Assembly: GCA_001466705.2 (NCBI GenBank)
Contig: LATX02000175.1
Coordinates: 744,001-808,000, forward strand
Direction: 5' to 3'
DNA from: Moniliophthora roreri
Taxonomy: Eukaryota; Basidiomycota; Agaricomycetes; Agaricales; Marasmiaceae
Length of the DNA: 64,000 bases
The notes under the pieces were generated by a model. The model worked only from the letters and a program-made list of their open reading frames with translations, was not told the DNA's origin and did not search any database. Shown here in pieces: positions 9,358-20,644 of the stretch. Made by a program: the position numbers and the translations under genes. Numbering within the stretch: the stretch's first letter is position 1; each line of letters starts with the position of its first letter.

Positions 9358-11168
9358 TCAACAGTTCCCCGTGTCATCCCAAAACTCAGACCCAACTCCT
9401 GCAGCTACAATGAATAGCTCTTCGGGATCGTATATCTGTTTGATTGATAAGAGTTTATCATAATGACTCCCGAGGAACACATGCCGGGGATTGGGTTCGT
9501 ATAGGGACGCCTGCGCAACGATGAGCGACTGTACAGATCACAAAAGCAAGACTGACTTCGTTGAAATACGTTCCCGCATCAGGAGATAACGACTCCAAAA
9601 GTGCCGATCTATTCCGAAGGGTTTCTTGTACCTGTTTAATCTCATCACCGTTCGAGCCATCAGCCCAATTCTCCCCAATCGATATAAGTGAAGCTGTATC
9701 ACGCCACGCAGGGTTCAACCCCGCGGAATCAGGATTCACCTCACTGACGGCACCTCCCGAAACAGAGCTAATAGCAAGTCAGTCGGATAGAACTAAAAAC
9801 CAGAGTGAGGAATACAGACGCCACCGCTGCACCTCCTGGCAACGCTACCAACGCTTCCGCAATCTTCGCATAGTCCGAGTCCATAACCCTTCGGGGAAGG
9901 AGGCGGGTGACGATCTCCATATTCATACCAACCAAACTCTGTCCTCGTCACCCGTCGATTGATCAAAGCCATACCATGACTTGAATGGAACGACCGCTGA
10001 GGCCGTATCGTTGGTCACATTCCTCGAAGAATGACTCCACAACTGCGCCAGGCTCCTCCATCGAGACATTCGGTGCAACATAGCTGAATTAGAGGAATTG
10101 TGATGTGAAGATCACTACTCCACCCCAATACAGATCTGCGAACGAGGGTTGAATGCGTAAATATCCCGACACAATGCTCCGAGCCATCGCAGGTGAAGTG
10201 AGGTTTGCAAAGACCGTTACAAGTGAAACCGGTAAACTGTCGTGCGTCTTGTACGTCACGGAAGTAACAACACCGAATGTGCCTCCGCCTCCTCCTCTTG
10301 ATGCCCAAAAGAGGTCGGGGTGGGAGTAGGCGTTGGCTTCGATGTGGGAACCCGAAGATGTTACGATAGTGAACTGTGTAGCGTTGTCCACACCCAATCC
10401 AAATCTTGGTGCTAAAAAACCATGACCACCGCTTTGAATCCAGCCTCCTGACGCGACGGCACCACCCATCAAGAGCTGCTAGTACAACTTGACTGCTTCA
10501 TTTGCTTCGCCCATTGTACACCGGCGCTCAATGTGATAACTGTATTCGTTAATCAGTATTAACTTTCGCAAAAGGTTTTTTGTGATTCACCGGTATAAGA
10601 TTCAGCTGATGCCGGTGCACCAGTCAGAACGAAAGAATCATGGCACTCGGTCGTACGGTGCGTCCAAAGTATAGACGAGCCTTTTAACGCGCTTCTACCC
10701 GATAGATCATGTCTACCAACAGATATGAACGTGTTCATCGAAGCAAAAACAGGAAGACAGTCACTCACCCAGTGTTTTTAACAACCAACCTCAACCCACA
10801 CATCCTCGCAAACAAAACCACCGCCCGTACATCCGATACCTCGTGCGCGTCAACATCTACGAGTAAACACTTCCTTGCTCGCATGGAAATCCTAGTGTCG
10901 TATCGAGATAATATGCGCTAACTGAACCGTTTGGGTAGACGTAGCCTTCGAAATTGATTGATTGCGTTGAACCTGGTTGGTCGGAGCGCCATTAGCCATC
11001 GAAAGCGTGCGCTTGGGCTTCACTACAGTTTGGCGATGATGGGCTAGAAGGAGGGTAATAAGCAGAAGCGGGAGGTACTGGGTATATGAGAAATTGGGAG
11101 AGTTAGAGGGCGGTGAACTCGTCAAGAGTTGGCCAGCAGGGCTCACCATACAGACAAGCGGCAACCAT
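9358..11168 (-). pseudogene. Berberine-bridge-type FAD oxidase, disrupted
   Basis: Family landmarks are readable in order on the minus strand: LYGEPCWPTLDEF near the N-terminus, NFEGYVYPNGSVSAYYLDTT, RLVVKNTG then HDLSGRSALKGSSILWTH (FAD-binding; intron between), SAGVQW, MGGAVASGGWIQSGGHG, APRFGLGVDNATQFTIVT, LFWASRGGGGGTFGVVTSVT, and the BBE C-terminal signature YDPEELFIVAAGVGSEFWDD ending at TGA 9358-9360. The frame is broken at least four times: TAA after DEFTAL, TAA after AHAFDG, a one-base shift between GSVYS and VDVDAHEV, and a shift plus TAG just before QLLMGGAV. None can be removed by a sensible intron. Intact enzymes of this class are secreted or vacuolar flavin oxidases acting on alcohols or sugars. 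An upstream exon with the signal peptide may start beyond 11168. Confidence 0.85.
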
Positions 11169-12967
11169 CCCTTCCGTAAGCTGACAGCAGCGTAAACAAT
11201 AACTTAAAGCTAGTGTCAAGTGAAAAGAAAAACTGGAAACCACGGCTTCATGTAGGTGGAATTGTGACTTCCTTCTCAGCGCAACCGGTGTATAACTTTA
11301 TATATAGACTTTTGGATCAGTCGGTACCAAGTCGAAATCTAGGGCCACCGGGAAGTGATATGAATCTACTGACCTGCCAATGAACTCTAACGTGCGATCT
11401 TTGTATATTGCGAAGACATGCTGTCGACGAAGGTTCTCACGAGAGAGAAAACCTGTTCAATATAACCGCTGCAAGACTGCAAACAGGGTGAGTTCGAATG
11501 TGAATTAAGAGCACTCCGAGTCTTGCCATGAAGCCTTTACTTGAACTCGCGTAACGAACATTGGGTGAACAACTGACCTGGCTACCTTGACACGATTTGG
11601 CCTCGAGTCCAGCCGGCAGAAAACGCTCCAAATTTGATTGAGGATGCTAGAAGTGCGGCATTGCAAGGGATGAAGAGGAAAGGCCGGCGTGACAGCCTTA
11701 TCACATACTCCGAGATTCCTCCGTGCGGACCGCAGCGTATTCAAAGCTTGCATTTTCTCGTACCTCTAGGCCGGCTCGATCACTCGCAGCTCTGATCTTA
11801 AACTCAACATCCTCCGGATTCGAGCTACACTTATGTTTCAGAAATGCATAGCAGCCGAGTCAATTCGCGCCCAAATACTGGGATAAAGAGGCGGAGGCGA
11901 GGTTAGCAAGGAGCTAGGCGAGAACCTGCAAGTCTCCCAAGATGCCGTGGCTGTTCGCTCTGGATCTCGTGCTGGGATGTCAAGTTTTGTACGCTTTGGG
12001 CCTTCAGATACTAGAAACCGAGGCCATCCAACGTTCTTCGCGTTTGTCCACAAATCTTCTGATTCTGTTGTTTAATTCATGAAGAATTCTACTGTGAGTC
12101 TTGAACTCATCCTATGGATTCTAGGTTCTCAACTATCAACGGATTTGACGACTACTTGGAATAACACACACAAGTGATTGGCAAATCTCATTTGGACAGA
12201 TGGCACAAAACTAGTCAATACGCACTGGCAGTCAACGCAGGCTAGAGGACGCCTGACGTTGAGGATACGATCCATCGGAATTCTGTTTTCGACTAGGCGG
12301 CACTGATAGCACGCTCGGTGATCAGAGACTTCACGTTCTGGAACGTCCATGCAACACCATTTGGGACCGTTTCTATAATCGTAAATTTCATTATTCACTA
12401 GGCAGCATATCCGTTTCTATCCTCCTTCATGGTGGAAAACGGAATCTTGTATATTCTAGCCGACGACGTTCATGTTTGTTCTCTGGGCATTTTGGAATAC
12501 TCGCCACCATTCCTCTGTAGTGTCTTCATTTCGGCCCCAGCGTTGTCCTGGGTACATACAAAAGCGAAGGTTAATGGTAAGGGTAAGGATAAGGGTAAGG
12601 GTAAGGGTAAGGGATAGCATGCCCGCCCGTTCGGTAGCGATGTCAACGGAGCGCCGTCGTACCATAGTCGTACCTGAATTGTTTATTCAGCATCTAGCTA
12701 TGCCGGGACTGGGTATATCCTTGGACTTGCGGGATCCAATCCCCTCAGTGCTGGGTTGTGGAGAAGTGACGACAAATTGAAGTATTTAATTTCCTTTGGA
12801 AGCCTGGAACTGACGACTGGAGTCGGTGCCGATCTGCGTATTCAATGAAGCAACTCGCTAACGTTGCCATGAGACTCTAGCCATGACGGATTTGTCCAGA
12901 GTCTAGCGGTAATCAAATCTGGAATGCATGTAAGCGCCACTTCTCCATCTGTTGAGTACTATGACTG
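11169..12967. other. Long stretch without a supported gene
   Basis: Minus-strand frames of 60-90 codons occur (for example 11505-11753, 11838-12053, 12129-12398) but none shows a family motif or joins to a neighbour. An AT-rich TATA-like run (ctttatatatag) is at about 11298-11309, upstream of the minus-strand oxidase pseudogene. A short GGTAAG-type tandem repeat is listed separately. Confidence 0.35.
12571..12615. repeat. Short hexamer tandem repeat (AAGGGT-like)
   Basis: About seven imperfect six-base units of the form aagggt, starting ggttaatggtaagggtaagg. It is not the fungal telomere unit: no rotation of TTAGGG gives GGGTAA. Confidence 0.85.
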
Positions 12968-13294
12968 ATGTTTGGACTGTATCATGCGTGTTTTACAGTT
13001 CTTTCCACGTGTGATGGCAAACCCTATACATTGGGCAACGTGAGTGTCGGGGATCTTGGTTTTACATTGCACGTTAACGGATATCCTCTTTCAGCGGCTA
13101 ACTGGAAGGATGCCAACAAACCGGGCCTGGCAGAAGACTTCCCGAAGTTTCTCGGAACCTGCATAATTCCGGGCAAGATATCGAAGATGTTCTCCGTAGA
13201 TATTCTCCCATGGACAACTACGGAGGCTCGCACGGGGGCGGCGCATGAGCGCTGTTGGAACCTTGGTTGGAATGATGATCATAATGCAGGCTGA
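12968..13294 (+). CDS. Hypothetical, possible exon
   Basis: A 108-codon frame with protein-like content (STCDGKPYTLGNVSVGDLGF then TLHVNGYPLSAANWKD). A possible acceptor (GTTTTACAG) sits just before STCDG, so the exon would begin near 13001. I do not recognise the family and cannot find neighbouring exons. No gene is seen from 13295 to 13690. Confidence 0.2.
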   Translation: MFGLYHACFTVLSTCDGKPYTLGNVSVGDLGFTLHVNGYPLSAANWKDANKPGLAEDFPKFLGTCIIPGKISKMFSVDILPWTTTEARTGAAHERCWNLGWNDDHNAG

Positions 13295-13690
13295 ATTGAG
13301 AGACGTACATATGGTACAGAATGGAACATCTTCGGTCGTCCCGTCAGCGGCATTGCGCTGTTAGCCCAAGACCTGCATCTGTGAGAGCACTGATGTTGAG
13401 GGATTCTGGGTAGAATATGATTCAGGGCAGATGCCAACTTCCGCGAGGATGAACATGTATCAGCTGGCAGACTACCGCAGACCGCCGCTTGGGACCAAAA
13501 GGAATAGAGTGGACTGTGACTACTCTCCTATACATAGGGGACGTTGAGACTCCCGGAGAACCCGTACCCCTTAGTAATCGGGGAGAATTTAATCAAAATC
13601 CCAGGGACCCTGCAATGTTGTTTCAATAACATGAACCGGAACGCAGAGTAGCATTGCTGCATTTTCGTTTCTGCTTCCCTTCTATCCCTC

Positions 13691-15691
13691 ATGTTCACCA
13701 CCGAAGATACCTCTGACCCGTTCTACCTTTTGCTCAGACCTCCTCCAAACGAAACTCCCGCACAAACTGAAGCTCGGCTCAAGCGTGAAGCAGATGCGCG
13801 ACGGATTAGCGACGCTATAGACGAAGAACTCAAGCATTGTAAAGCTCAGGCGAAGAAGGAAACTAATGTAGTCAAAGTTCTTTTGCTGGGTCAGGCAGAG
13901 AGTGGTGGGTCATTGCAACATTTTCGTGCCACAAATTGACTAAGGCGGTATTCTCTGCCCAGGTAAATCCACGACACTTAAGAGTATGTCTCCACTTTCA
14001 TATTCCACAATCTCCCAATAACTCGACATGTAGACTTCAGAATGCGCTATGACCCAGCTTCTTGGGAGAAGGAGCGAAATGGTTGGCGGGCCGTCGTTCA
14101 ATTGAATCTCGTGCGGTCAATCATAACTATTCTTGGACTCATCGAAGCAGAACTCAGCGGTGAAGTGCCTGAAAACCAAGACAATGAAGCACAACATGGC
14201 GAGGAAGATGACGATCGTACAACTGTCGAGTCTCTCCCAGATACCGACAATGCTCTCAAATTCACCGACCGACATCAGCTACTCATGATACGTCTTGCAC
14301 CCCTTCGCAGTGTGGAAGCACACCTTCAGCGTGTTCTCGGCGCAGGGTCGGAATCGGTTCGCCAGTCCACTGGACAACCTCTGCCGATGGCCGCAACTCC
14401 ATTTGACACACCTGTACGAGATCCTGCAGCGAAGCGATCACTAGGGGAGTTCTCGGTCCGTTGTTGGTACGATGTGGTAAATCCAGAGGGTCGCAAGAAT
14501 GCTACTGGAGCCGATTGGAACCCTCAGGCAGATCTGCACAATGCTACGATCAGCATCGCGGACTGTAAAGACGACATGAAGGCTTTATGGGATGATAAAA
14601 TTGTTCAGGCAGCTATAGCTAGGCGTAAGTTACGGCTGCCAGATTCCGCTGGGTTGTAAGTGTGTTGGATTTCCCTCTTGTAGCTGTTGGTCACCCTTTA
14701 TCAAGTTTCCTACATGAGCTGGATCGTATTGCCTCGCGTGACTTCTCCGTCACCGACGATGACATTGTTCGCGCACGATTGCGGACAGTTGGTACGTTTG
14801 GCCCCATGCTCCTCAACCGTTATCTGATTTTCTCTTAGGCATACAAGAATATAAAGTTCGTTTCAAGAATTCACCAATAGACGCACCTCGTAAGTACCCA
14901 TGCCTGTTGCGTCATATACACCTCACTTAATTACTAATTTTATCAGGTGTAGATGGTGCATGGGAATGGCGAATATTTGACGTGGGAGGATGTCGGACAT
15001 GCGTATGTTCTTGCCGTTCTTCCAGTGTGAAAATATGATCCACTCACTTTGATGTATATCTTAGCGCTCAGCATGGCTACCATTTTTTGAGAATACGAAC
15101 GCAATCATCTTCTTATGTCCTGTTTCGTGTTTCGATGAACGGCTTGAAGAAGATTATCGGGTGAATCGACTGGAGGACTCGACCTTACTCTGGCGATCGA
15201 TCTGCTCAAGCAAATTACTGACAAGGACGCAGTTGATCCTCTTCATGAACAAGGTAATGCCATCTGGCGTGTCAAGGTGCAACAACTAAATTCCTTCGCA
15301 GTGTGATCTGTTGAAGAAGAAATTGAAGCAAGGCGTGATGGTTAAGGATTATTTGACCAGTTATGGCGATCGGACAAACGAAGTCATGACCTTTGTAAAA
15401 TGTTGGCGCTCTTTTCTGCTGATTGACTATGCTGACGCTGAATACCTTTTTTTCTTGTCTAATAGATCTTCGAGAAAAATTCAAGGAGATTTTGAAGGTC
15501 AACTCACCGGAACCAAGGGCCTCTTACATTTATCCTACCACCGTCACGGTATCACCGTTCTTTACTTACTAAGGGTAAATGTCACTCACCCACCCCCCTT
15601 TCCACAGGACACACAAGCGACCGCGAAAACACTCGAGTCCGTACGGGACGGCGTTCTCCGTGAGAACCTGATAAAATCCCAGCTCATGTAA
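13691..15691 (+). CDS. Atypical G-protein alpha subunit
   Basis: Ten exons (13691-13904, 13963-13983, 14034-14655, 14706-14791, 14839-14889, 14947-15002, 15065-15253, 15302-15401, 15466-15548, 15608-15691) join in frame to 501 residues; exon 2 is only 21 nt. Signatures in order: P-loop GQAESGKSTTLKNF (residues ~69-82), a helical domain enlarged by an acidic insertion (EVPENQDNEAQHGEEDDDR), switch I RARLRTVGIQEY, switch II DVGGCRTCRSAW, LILFMNKCDLL (NKxD), and TTVTDTQAT. Canonical G-alphas are about 350 residues, so ~150 are inserted in the helical domain. Odd points: no Gly-2, so no N-myristoylation (MFTTEDT); the switch II Gln that activates water in GTP hydrolysis is Cys; the C-terminus SQLM has no lipidation Cys. 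Such divergent paralogues are numerous in agaricomycetes. It should bind guanine nucleotide; slow hydrolysis is inferred. Confidence 0.92.
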
Positions 15692-16391
15692 AATACGGAG
15701 GACGATCTTTTCCAACATCATTATGACCCTCACAATACTATACTACGGGTTTGGAGATTAGCGCGACATGTCGTTGACGGTCGCCCTTGTTCTCGAGACG
15801 AATACGTACATGTCAAGCTACTCCTCCCCAACTTCGCCAAAACATCGACTTCCGGTTGCCACCGCACTTGCGAACTTGATGCATTCCAAACATAATTTCC
15901 TCCATCCGGCTTCTCCGAACTCCAAGTTCATAATCTTTGGCTCGTCTACACGAGCATACCCCTTCTAGACCACATGTTTATGTCTTATCCCTGGGCTTCA
16001 ATTCAGTCCTCTGCGTTGCTACGACGCTTCCCTGCATTCCAAAGATCCCTTTCTTGACTCTAGTCACCATCTTGGTCTGTCATTTCATTCCTCCCTAATT
16101 CCAATTCACTACAAAGTGATGTGTCCCTGCATATTGTATTGTCAACTTCTTGCATACTGTACGCCTACGCATTCTATTTTGCCTGTCAGACGGTAGGTCT
16201 GATTCATGTAGCCTTTGACTGTACTTCGTAATCATGAGGATCTGTGGCTACCTATACCGATGTAATTGTTATATCCTATGAAGTATTAGTGCCTCCATTT
16301 CGGACTGGATTAGCGTCTTTGAGGGTCTTTTATATTTCCATTCCAAATGTCTCGCTACAAATACACATATTGCCTTCCCTTACGACAATGC
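15692..16391. other. Convergent intergenic region, no gene
   Basis: Lies between the 3' ends of the plus-strand G-alpha and the minus-strand aldehyde dehydrogenase. Pyrimidine-rich with small frames only. It should contain both polyadenylation regions. Confidence 0.5.
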
Positions 16392-18704
16392 TTAGATCTT
16401 CAGTCCAATGTTCACATGAACGGCCTTGACCTGGGTATAGCTGCCAATTTCAACAATCAGGAGTGGTGTAAAATCGCGACAAACGAGAACCTACGAATCG
16501 ATGCTTTCGGCACCAAGTTCTCTGCCAAAACCAGACATTTTATACCCACCAAACGGAACATTTTTATCAAACCAACTATAGCAGTTAACCTTAGGTTTGG
16601 TCGAGGGCAAGTCAATCGCCACGAATCGAAGCGGTCAAAAGGGGATACGTACCCAAGCTGTGCCAGCTTCAAGAGCATGGGCAACTCGGATCGCTCTGGC
16701 ATTATTCTCGGTGAACACACCACAAGCCAATCCGTATGATGTGTTGTTGGCCATTTCGATCACCTCTGAATGTCAAAGCATGTCAGCCGGCCGACATTAC
16801 AAATAGAGCAGTTACTTGACCTTCTTCGGTCTTGAACTTTATCAAAGTAGCAACAGGTCCAAATATCTCTTCACGGACGACCTTCATGTCAGGGGTGGTG
16901 TCGGTGATGATAGTGGGCTGAACAAAGAACCCTTCATTGCCATGGCGGGATCCACCTGTCAGAATTGTGGCTCCATCTTGCTTCGCGGAGTCAATATATC
17001 CCAAGACGCGCTAAATGAGGAAGCGATGTAAGATAGGGAGCAAGAAACAGAATACTAGGCAACTTGCATCAAACTGCGTTTGTGAAATCTGCGGACCATG
17101 TTCGGTCTTTGGCTCGAAGGGGTCCCCAGTCTGCTCGCTCCATGCCTTGGTAGCTTCTTGGAAGGCTGCTACGAACCTGTCATAAATGCCTTCCTGGACG
17201 AAAATGCGGGACCCCGCAATGCACGCTTGACCTAGACACGCAATAAGACGAAATCAAACATAGTGACCATTGTTCACAAACCCATGTTCATATACACGCC
17301 TTTTGCGGCCCATTTCGCTGCCTGATCGAGATTTGTGTCATCGAAGATGATATTGGGGGACTGAAGGGAGAACATAAGACAGTATTGGGTGATTCGAAGG
17401 CGGAAATGGCTCACCTTCCCGCCTAGTTCAAGGGAAACGACCTTTAGATTGGATTTGGCCGAGGCTTCTTGGATCTTCCGACCAGTCAATGTGCTACCTG
17501 TGAATGCTATCTTGGAGATCTGAGGGTGATGAGCAATAGCACTTCCGACGGTTTGCCCTGGCATGATTCAGTTCGATGACTAAGAGCAGGTCTTAAGGAC
17601 TCTTTACCGTAGCCATTGACAATGTTTACAACGCCAGGAGGGAAAATTTCTTTGATAAAGGAAGCCAATTTCAAGGCAGTCAAGGGTGTCATCTCAGAAG
17701 GCTGTTTGCAGAAGTTCATGTTGTGCCCACTCCAAAGCCGACTTTGGCTTACTTTCAAAACGATCGTGTTCCCCGTTGCAAGTGCAGGGGCAATTTTAAG
17801 GCAGACCATTAGCTGAATGCATCTATAAGGCCCATAGATACCTTGGAAGAAGCGTCATGCGACTCACTAAAGGTGCGTTCCAAGGCGTGATCTGACCCTG
17901 TAAACAGTTGAAAATTTACTGAAAACCAAGTCCGAGTCGGCTTACCACGACCCCGTATGGTTCACGTCTCGTGTACGCAAACTTCGATTCATTAGTCTAG
18001 CAACTGGTACGTTAGGTCCTAATGTCTATTTCTAATAAGCCCGGTATTGCTTACTTCAATCGTTTTCGCGTGTACTTTGTCAGCAAATCCTGCGTAATAT
18101 CTGATGATATCAATGGAGAATATTACGTCCGTGCCTTTAGCCTGGGCGAATGGTTTCCCTGTTAGCGAGGCGTCAACAAGAAAGCACATGATGATGGGAT
18201 TGCAGACAATGACGAACCGATATTGAGGGATTCCAGTGCAGCGAATTCATCCGTATTGGCTTCTATCAGGTCTGCGAGTTTCCTTAGAAGATGCCCACGC
18301 TCCGCCCCGGGAACCTTGAGCCCCCAGCTTGTTTTGAACGCCTATAGGTGGCTGAGTCTTGCTGGTATGGAAGATGTGAGCCAAACTAACCTTTTTGGCG
18401 GCTTCGACGGCGATATCAACATCTTTTTCTGTACCAATGCTCACAGTCGTGACAGGCTTGCCAGTAGCTAAATTCGTTGAGTGTGGTGCCCTAGAGCTCG
18501 AGATTACAACGAACCAGGGTTCACGACACTTGAAGGGAAAATCAACAAGCTGTGTTTGTATGAGGGCCAGGATACGCACTCGATCGTTCCACCGTCCACG
18601 GGATTAACGAATTCTCCTCCAATAAAAAGGCCAGTATTCACGGAGACGGTGCCTTTGTAGAGAGTGGTATTGATTTCTTGCTTGAGGATTTTAGGTGTTG
18701 ACAT
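16392..18704 (-). CDS. Aldehyde dehydrogenase (NAD(P)+ ALDH superfamily)
   Basis: Multi-exon gene from ATG 18704 ([20 protein letters not shown]) to TAA 16392-16394 (ending [15 protein letters not shown]), about ten exons and roughly 500 residues. Motifs in order: [102 protein letters not shown] (cofactor loop), VSLELGGK (general-base Glu), [13 protein letters not shown] (catalytic Cys), [29 protein letters not shown]. These fit class 1/2-type cytosolic ALDHs oxidising aldehydes to acids. The last intron splits S-YTQ (donor GTAGGT). All key residues are present and no break was seen. A decayed copy with the same intron positions lies at 33060-34990 on the same strand. Confidence 0.92.
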
Positions 18705-19059
18705 TTCCTTGAGGTTTGTTCGAGAAGAGGGAAGGTAATGGTTGGGGAGTTGAGGGTGAGAAACCTCTTTTATAAGCAGTAAATGGCCCCCAAGTCGATC
18801 GGAGGCAAACCGATGAACCGACGCATGTGCCGTCAGTCGAATTACTGAATCCTCATTCAGATGTGTAAAATCCAATGTATGAGAACACCGAACGCAAGGT
18901 CCTTCCACAGATGTTGCACAGATGAGTGTGTGAGCTTAAGAAGCTACCGCATCTAATACTTCGGCACGGTTCGAAGCCGCCGGCAAATTTGCCGCCCAGT
19001 GAAACCGCATTGAACTGAGTCCAATTACGTTCAGTCGCTGACAGAGAACTCTGTTGCCA
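18705..19059. other. Upstream region of the aldehyde dehydrogenase gene
   Basis: No gene supported. It should contain the ALDH promoter; a possible TATA-like ctttataag (minus strand cttataaaag) lies at about 18768-18776, some 65-70 bp upstream of the ATG. Confidence 0.4.
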
Positions 19060-19430
19060 CCGACCACAGGCCATCAGCAAAAACCGGAAAGTGTTATAAC
19101 CTAGCTCGTGATACCTTCCTTTCACGGACACCTACCCTAGAAGGGGACCCGTCTGGGATCTGATGCGGGACACCAGAAAGGGAAATAAATCTGCTCGACA
19201 GAATGTACAGCTGAAATGCACCATGGTACTATATGTGGTACCGAACCGCCTGAGACCTGCCATATGGAGTGCTGAGATCCATTTCAGCTGCAAATTCTGT
19301 TGAGCAGATTTTTTCCCCTTTCTGGCATGAATGGAGGGGGTAGTGCCTTTGGGCTCTTTGGTGTTCTCAACAGCACGAAAAAGGGAGGTCTGATCACATA
19401 CACTCACTTGACTCATCTTTATCAATAATG
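19060..19430 (-). repeat. CpG-retaining copy of a dispersed repeat
   Basis: Read on the minus strand, parts of this stretch match 20060-20345 on the plus strand and pieces at 39195-39235 and 40595-40662. Where this copy has CG (gtccgtgaaagg, tttttcgtgctg, tatcacgag) the copy at 20.1 kb has CA or TG (gttcatgaaagg, tttttcatgctg, tatcacaag). It marks the left edge of the CpG-depleted block. No coding capacity is seen. Confidence 0.75.
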
Positions 19431-19700
19431 AGCATCCTCATTTCAGCTCTCACAGAGTGCATCTGGTTGAAATTTGGGCAAAGGTGAGTATAAGACTGAA
19501 TTTTTCATGGCTCAAAATGCTGATTGGTCTCTCTTTTAAGTACATAAATCATTACAATATATTATTGTTTTTACAATCTGCCTTGCTGTGAACTGCCTGT
19601 AAAGATAATCTATGGAATGCTCTTTGCTCTTGCAACATTCCAGGAGAAGGAGACTGAAATGGTCATAGAAGAAGCTAGTTGAAGTGGGAGTCAATGTTGA
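19365..19700 (+). repeat. Left arm of an inverted repeat (~20 kb apart)
   Basis: This arm is the reverse complement, with scattered differences, of about 38880-39235. Shared landmarks: a run ending aaatttgggcaaag followed by gt(g/a)agtataagac (an intron-like donor), tctcttttaagtacataaat, and ctgccttgctgtgaactgcc. In the right-hand copy the sequence leads into the Harbinger transposase, so the left arm looks like a truncated copy of that 5' region plus its flank. Confidence 0.75.
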
Positions 19701-20644
19701 TAGTGTTGAGAGGTCTGGCACAGAATGGCTTCTGTAACCTCACAGTCTACAAGTGGAACTTGAAGTGGAGCTTCTGAGCTCATGGATTATTGGAGATGCA
19801 GGTAAATGAATATAGAGATTATATTTTCCATAGAGTAAGAGGGTACAGGGAGACATGAGCACTAGAGGTGTTGCAGTAAGTTTAATCATAAATCTAGACA
19901 GCTAGATCAAACACAGGAGGTGTAAAAAGAACTGGTACATACTAGTCTTTCTGTTTCCTTCTCTTCCAAAACCAAGTAATGACCAGATAAGATTGAAGAA
20001 GTGAGAATCAATGTAGACCTAGATGCATTGTGGATGATGTTCCGACTCCTGGACTTCCTCCATGTGATCAGACCTACCTTTTTCATGCTGTTAAGAACAC
20101 TGAAGAGCCTGAAGGTGCTACTCCCCCATCTTTTCCACATCAGAGCCCAGACTGCTATGGAAGGGTTTCCTTCTAGAGTAGGTGTTCATGAAAGGAAGGT
20201 ATCACAAGACTAAGCTCCAGGGGGACTATAACCTGGTTGTGGCCTGGTTGATAGAGGTTATGACTGGTGATGAGGGCTATAATACCCTGCAGGTGGATTA
20301 TAAACCCTGGGGAACTCATTATAGCACTATGTGGTTTTTGCTGATGAGTGAGTACTTGTTACAATATTACTATACAGTTGCAATCTTCTTAGAGTGCCAT
20401 ACATGAGATCTTTAATGTGGGCATTGCATTTAATGCCTTCATGTTCTGAATATCATATTGATATAAACAACATTTACAGTAGAATATCTCATAATGCATA
20501 GAGTTGGGGCAGCCTTCAGGCTATGCATAAAGAGATGTTATGCAGTACTAAATTGTAATGCATGTGTGACATAACTGTGATGGTACTATATATAGAAACA
20601 AGCAGTGACCTGTGATGGCTATGTATACCACTTGACTCTAGCCA

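Noticed and set aside
12571..12615. Telomere-like GGGTAA repeats
   Set aside because: GGGTAA is not a rotation of TTAGGG or CCCTAA, the tract is only about seven units, and genes lie on both sides.
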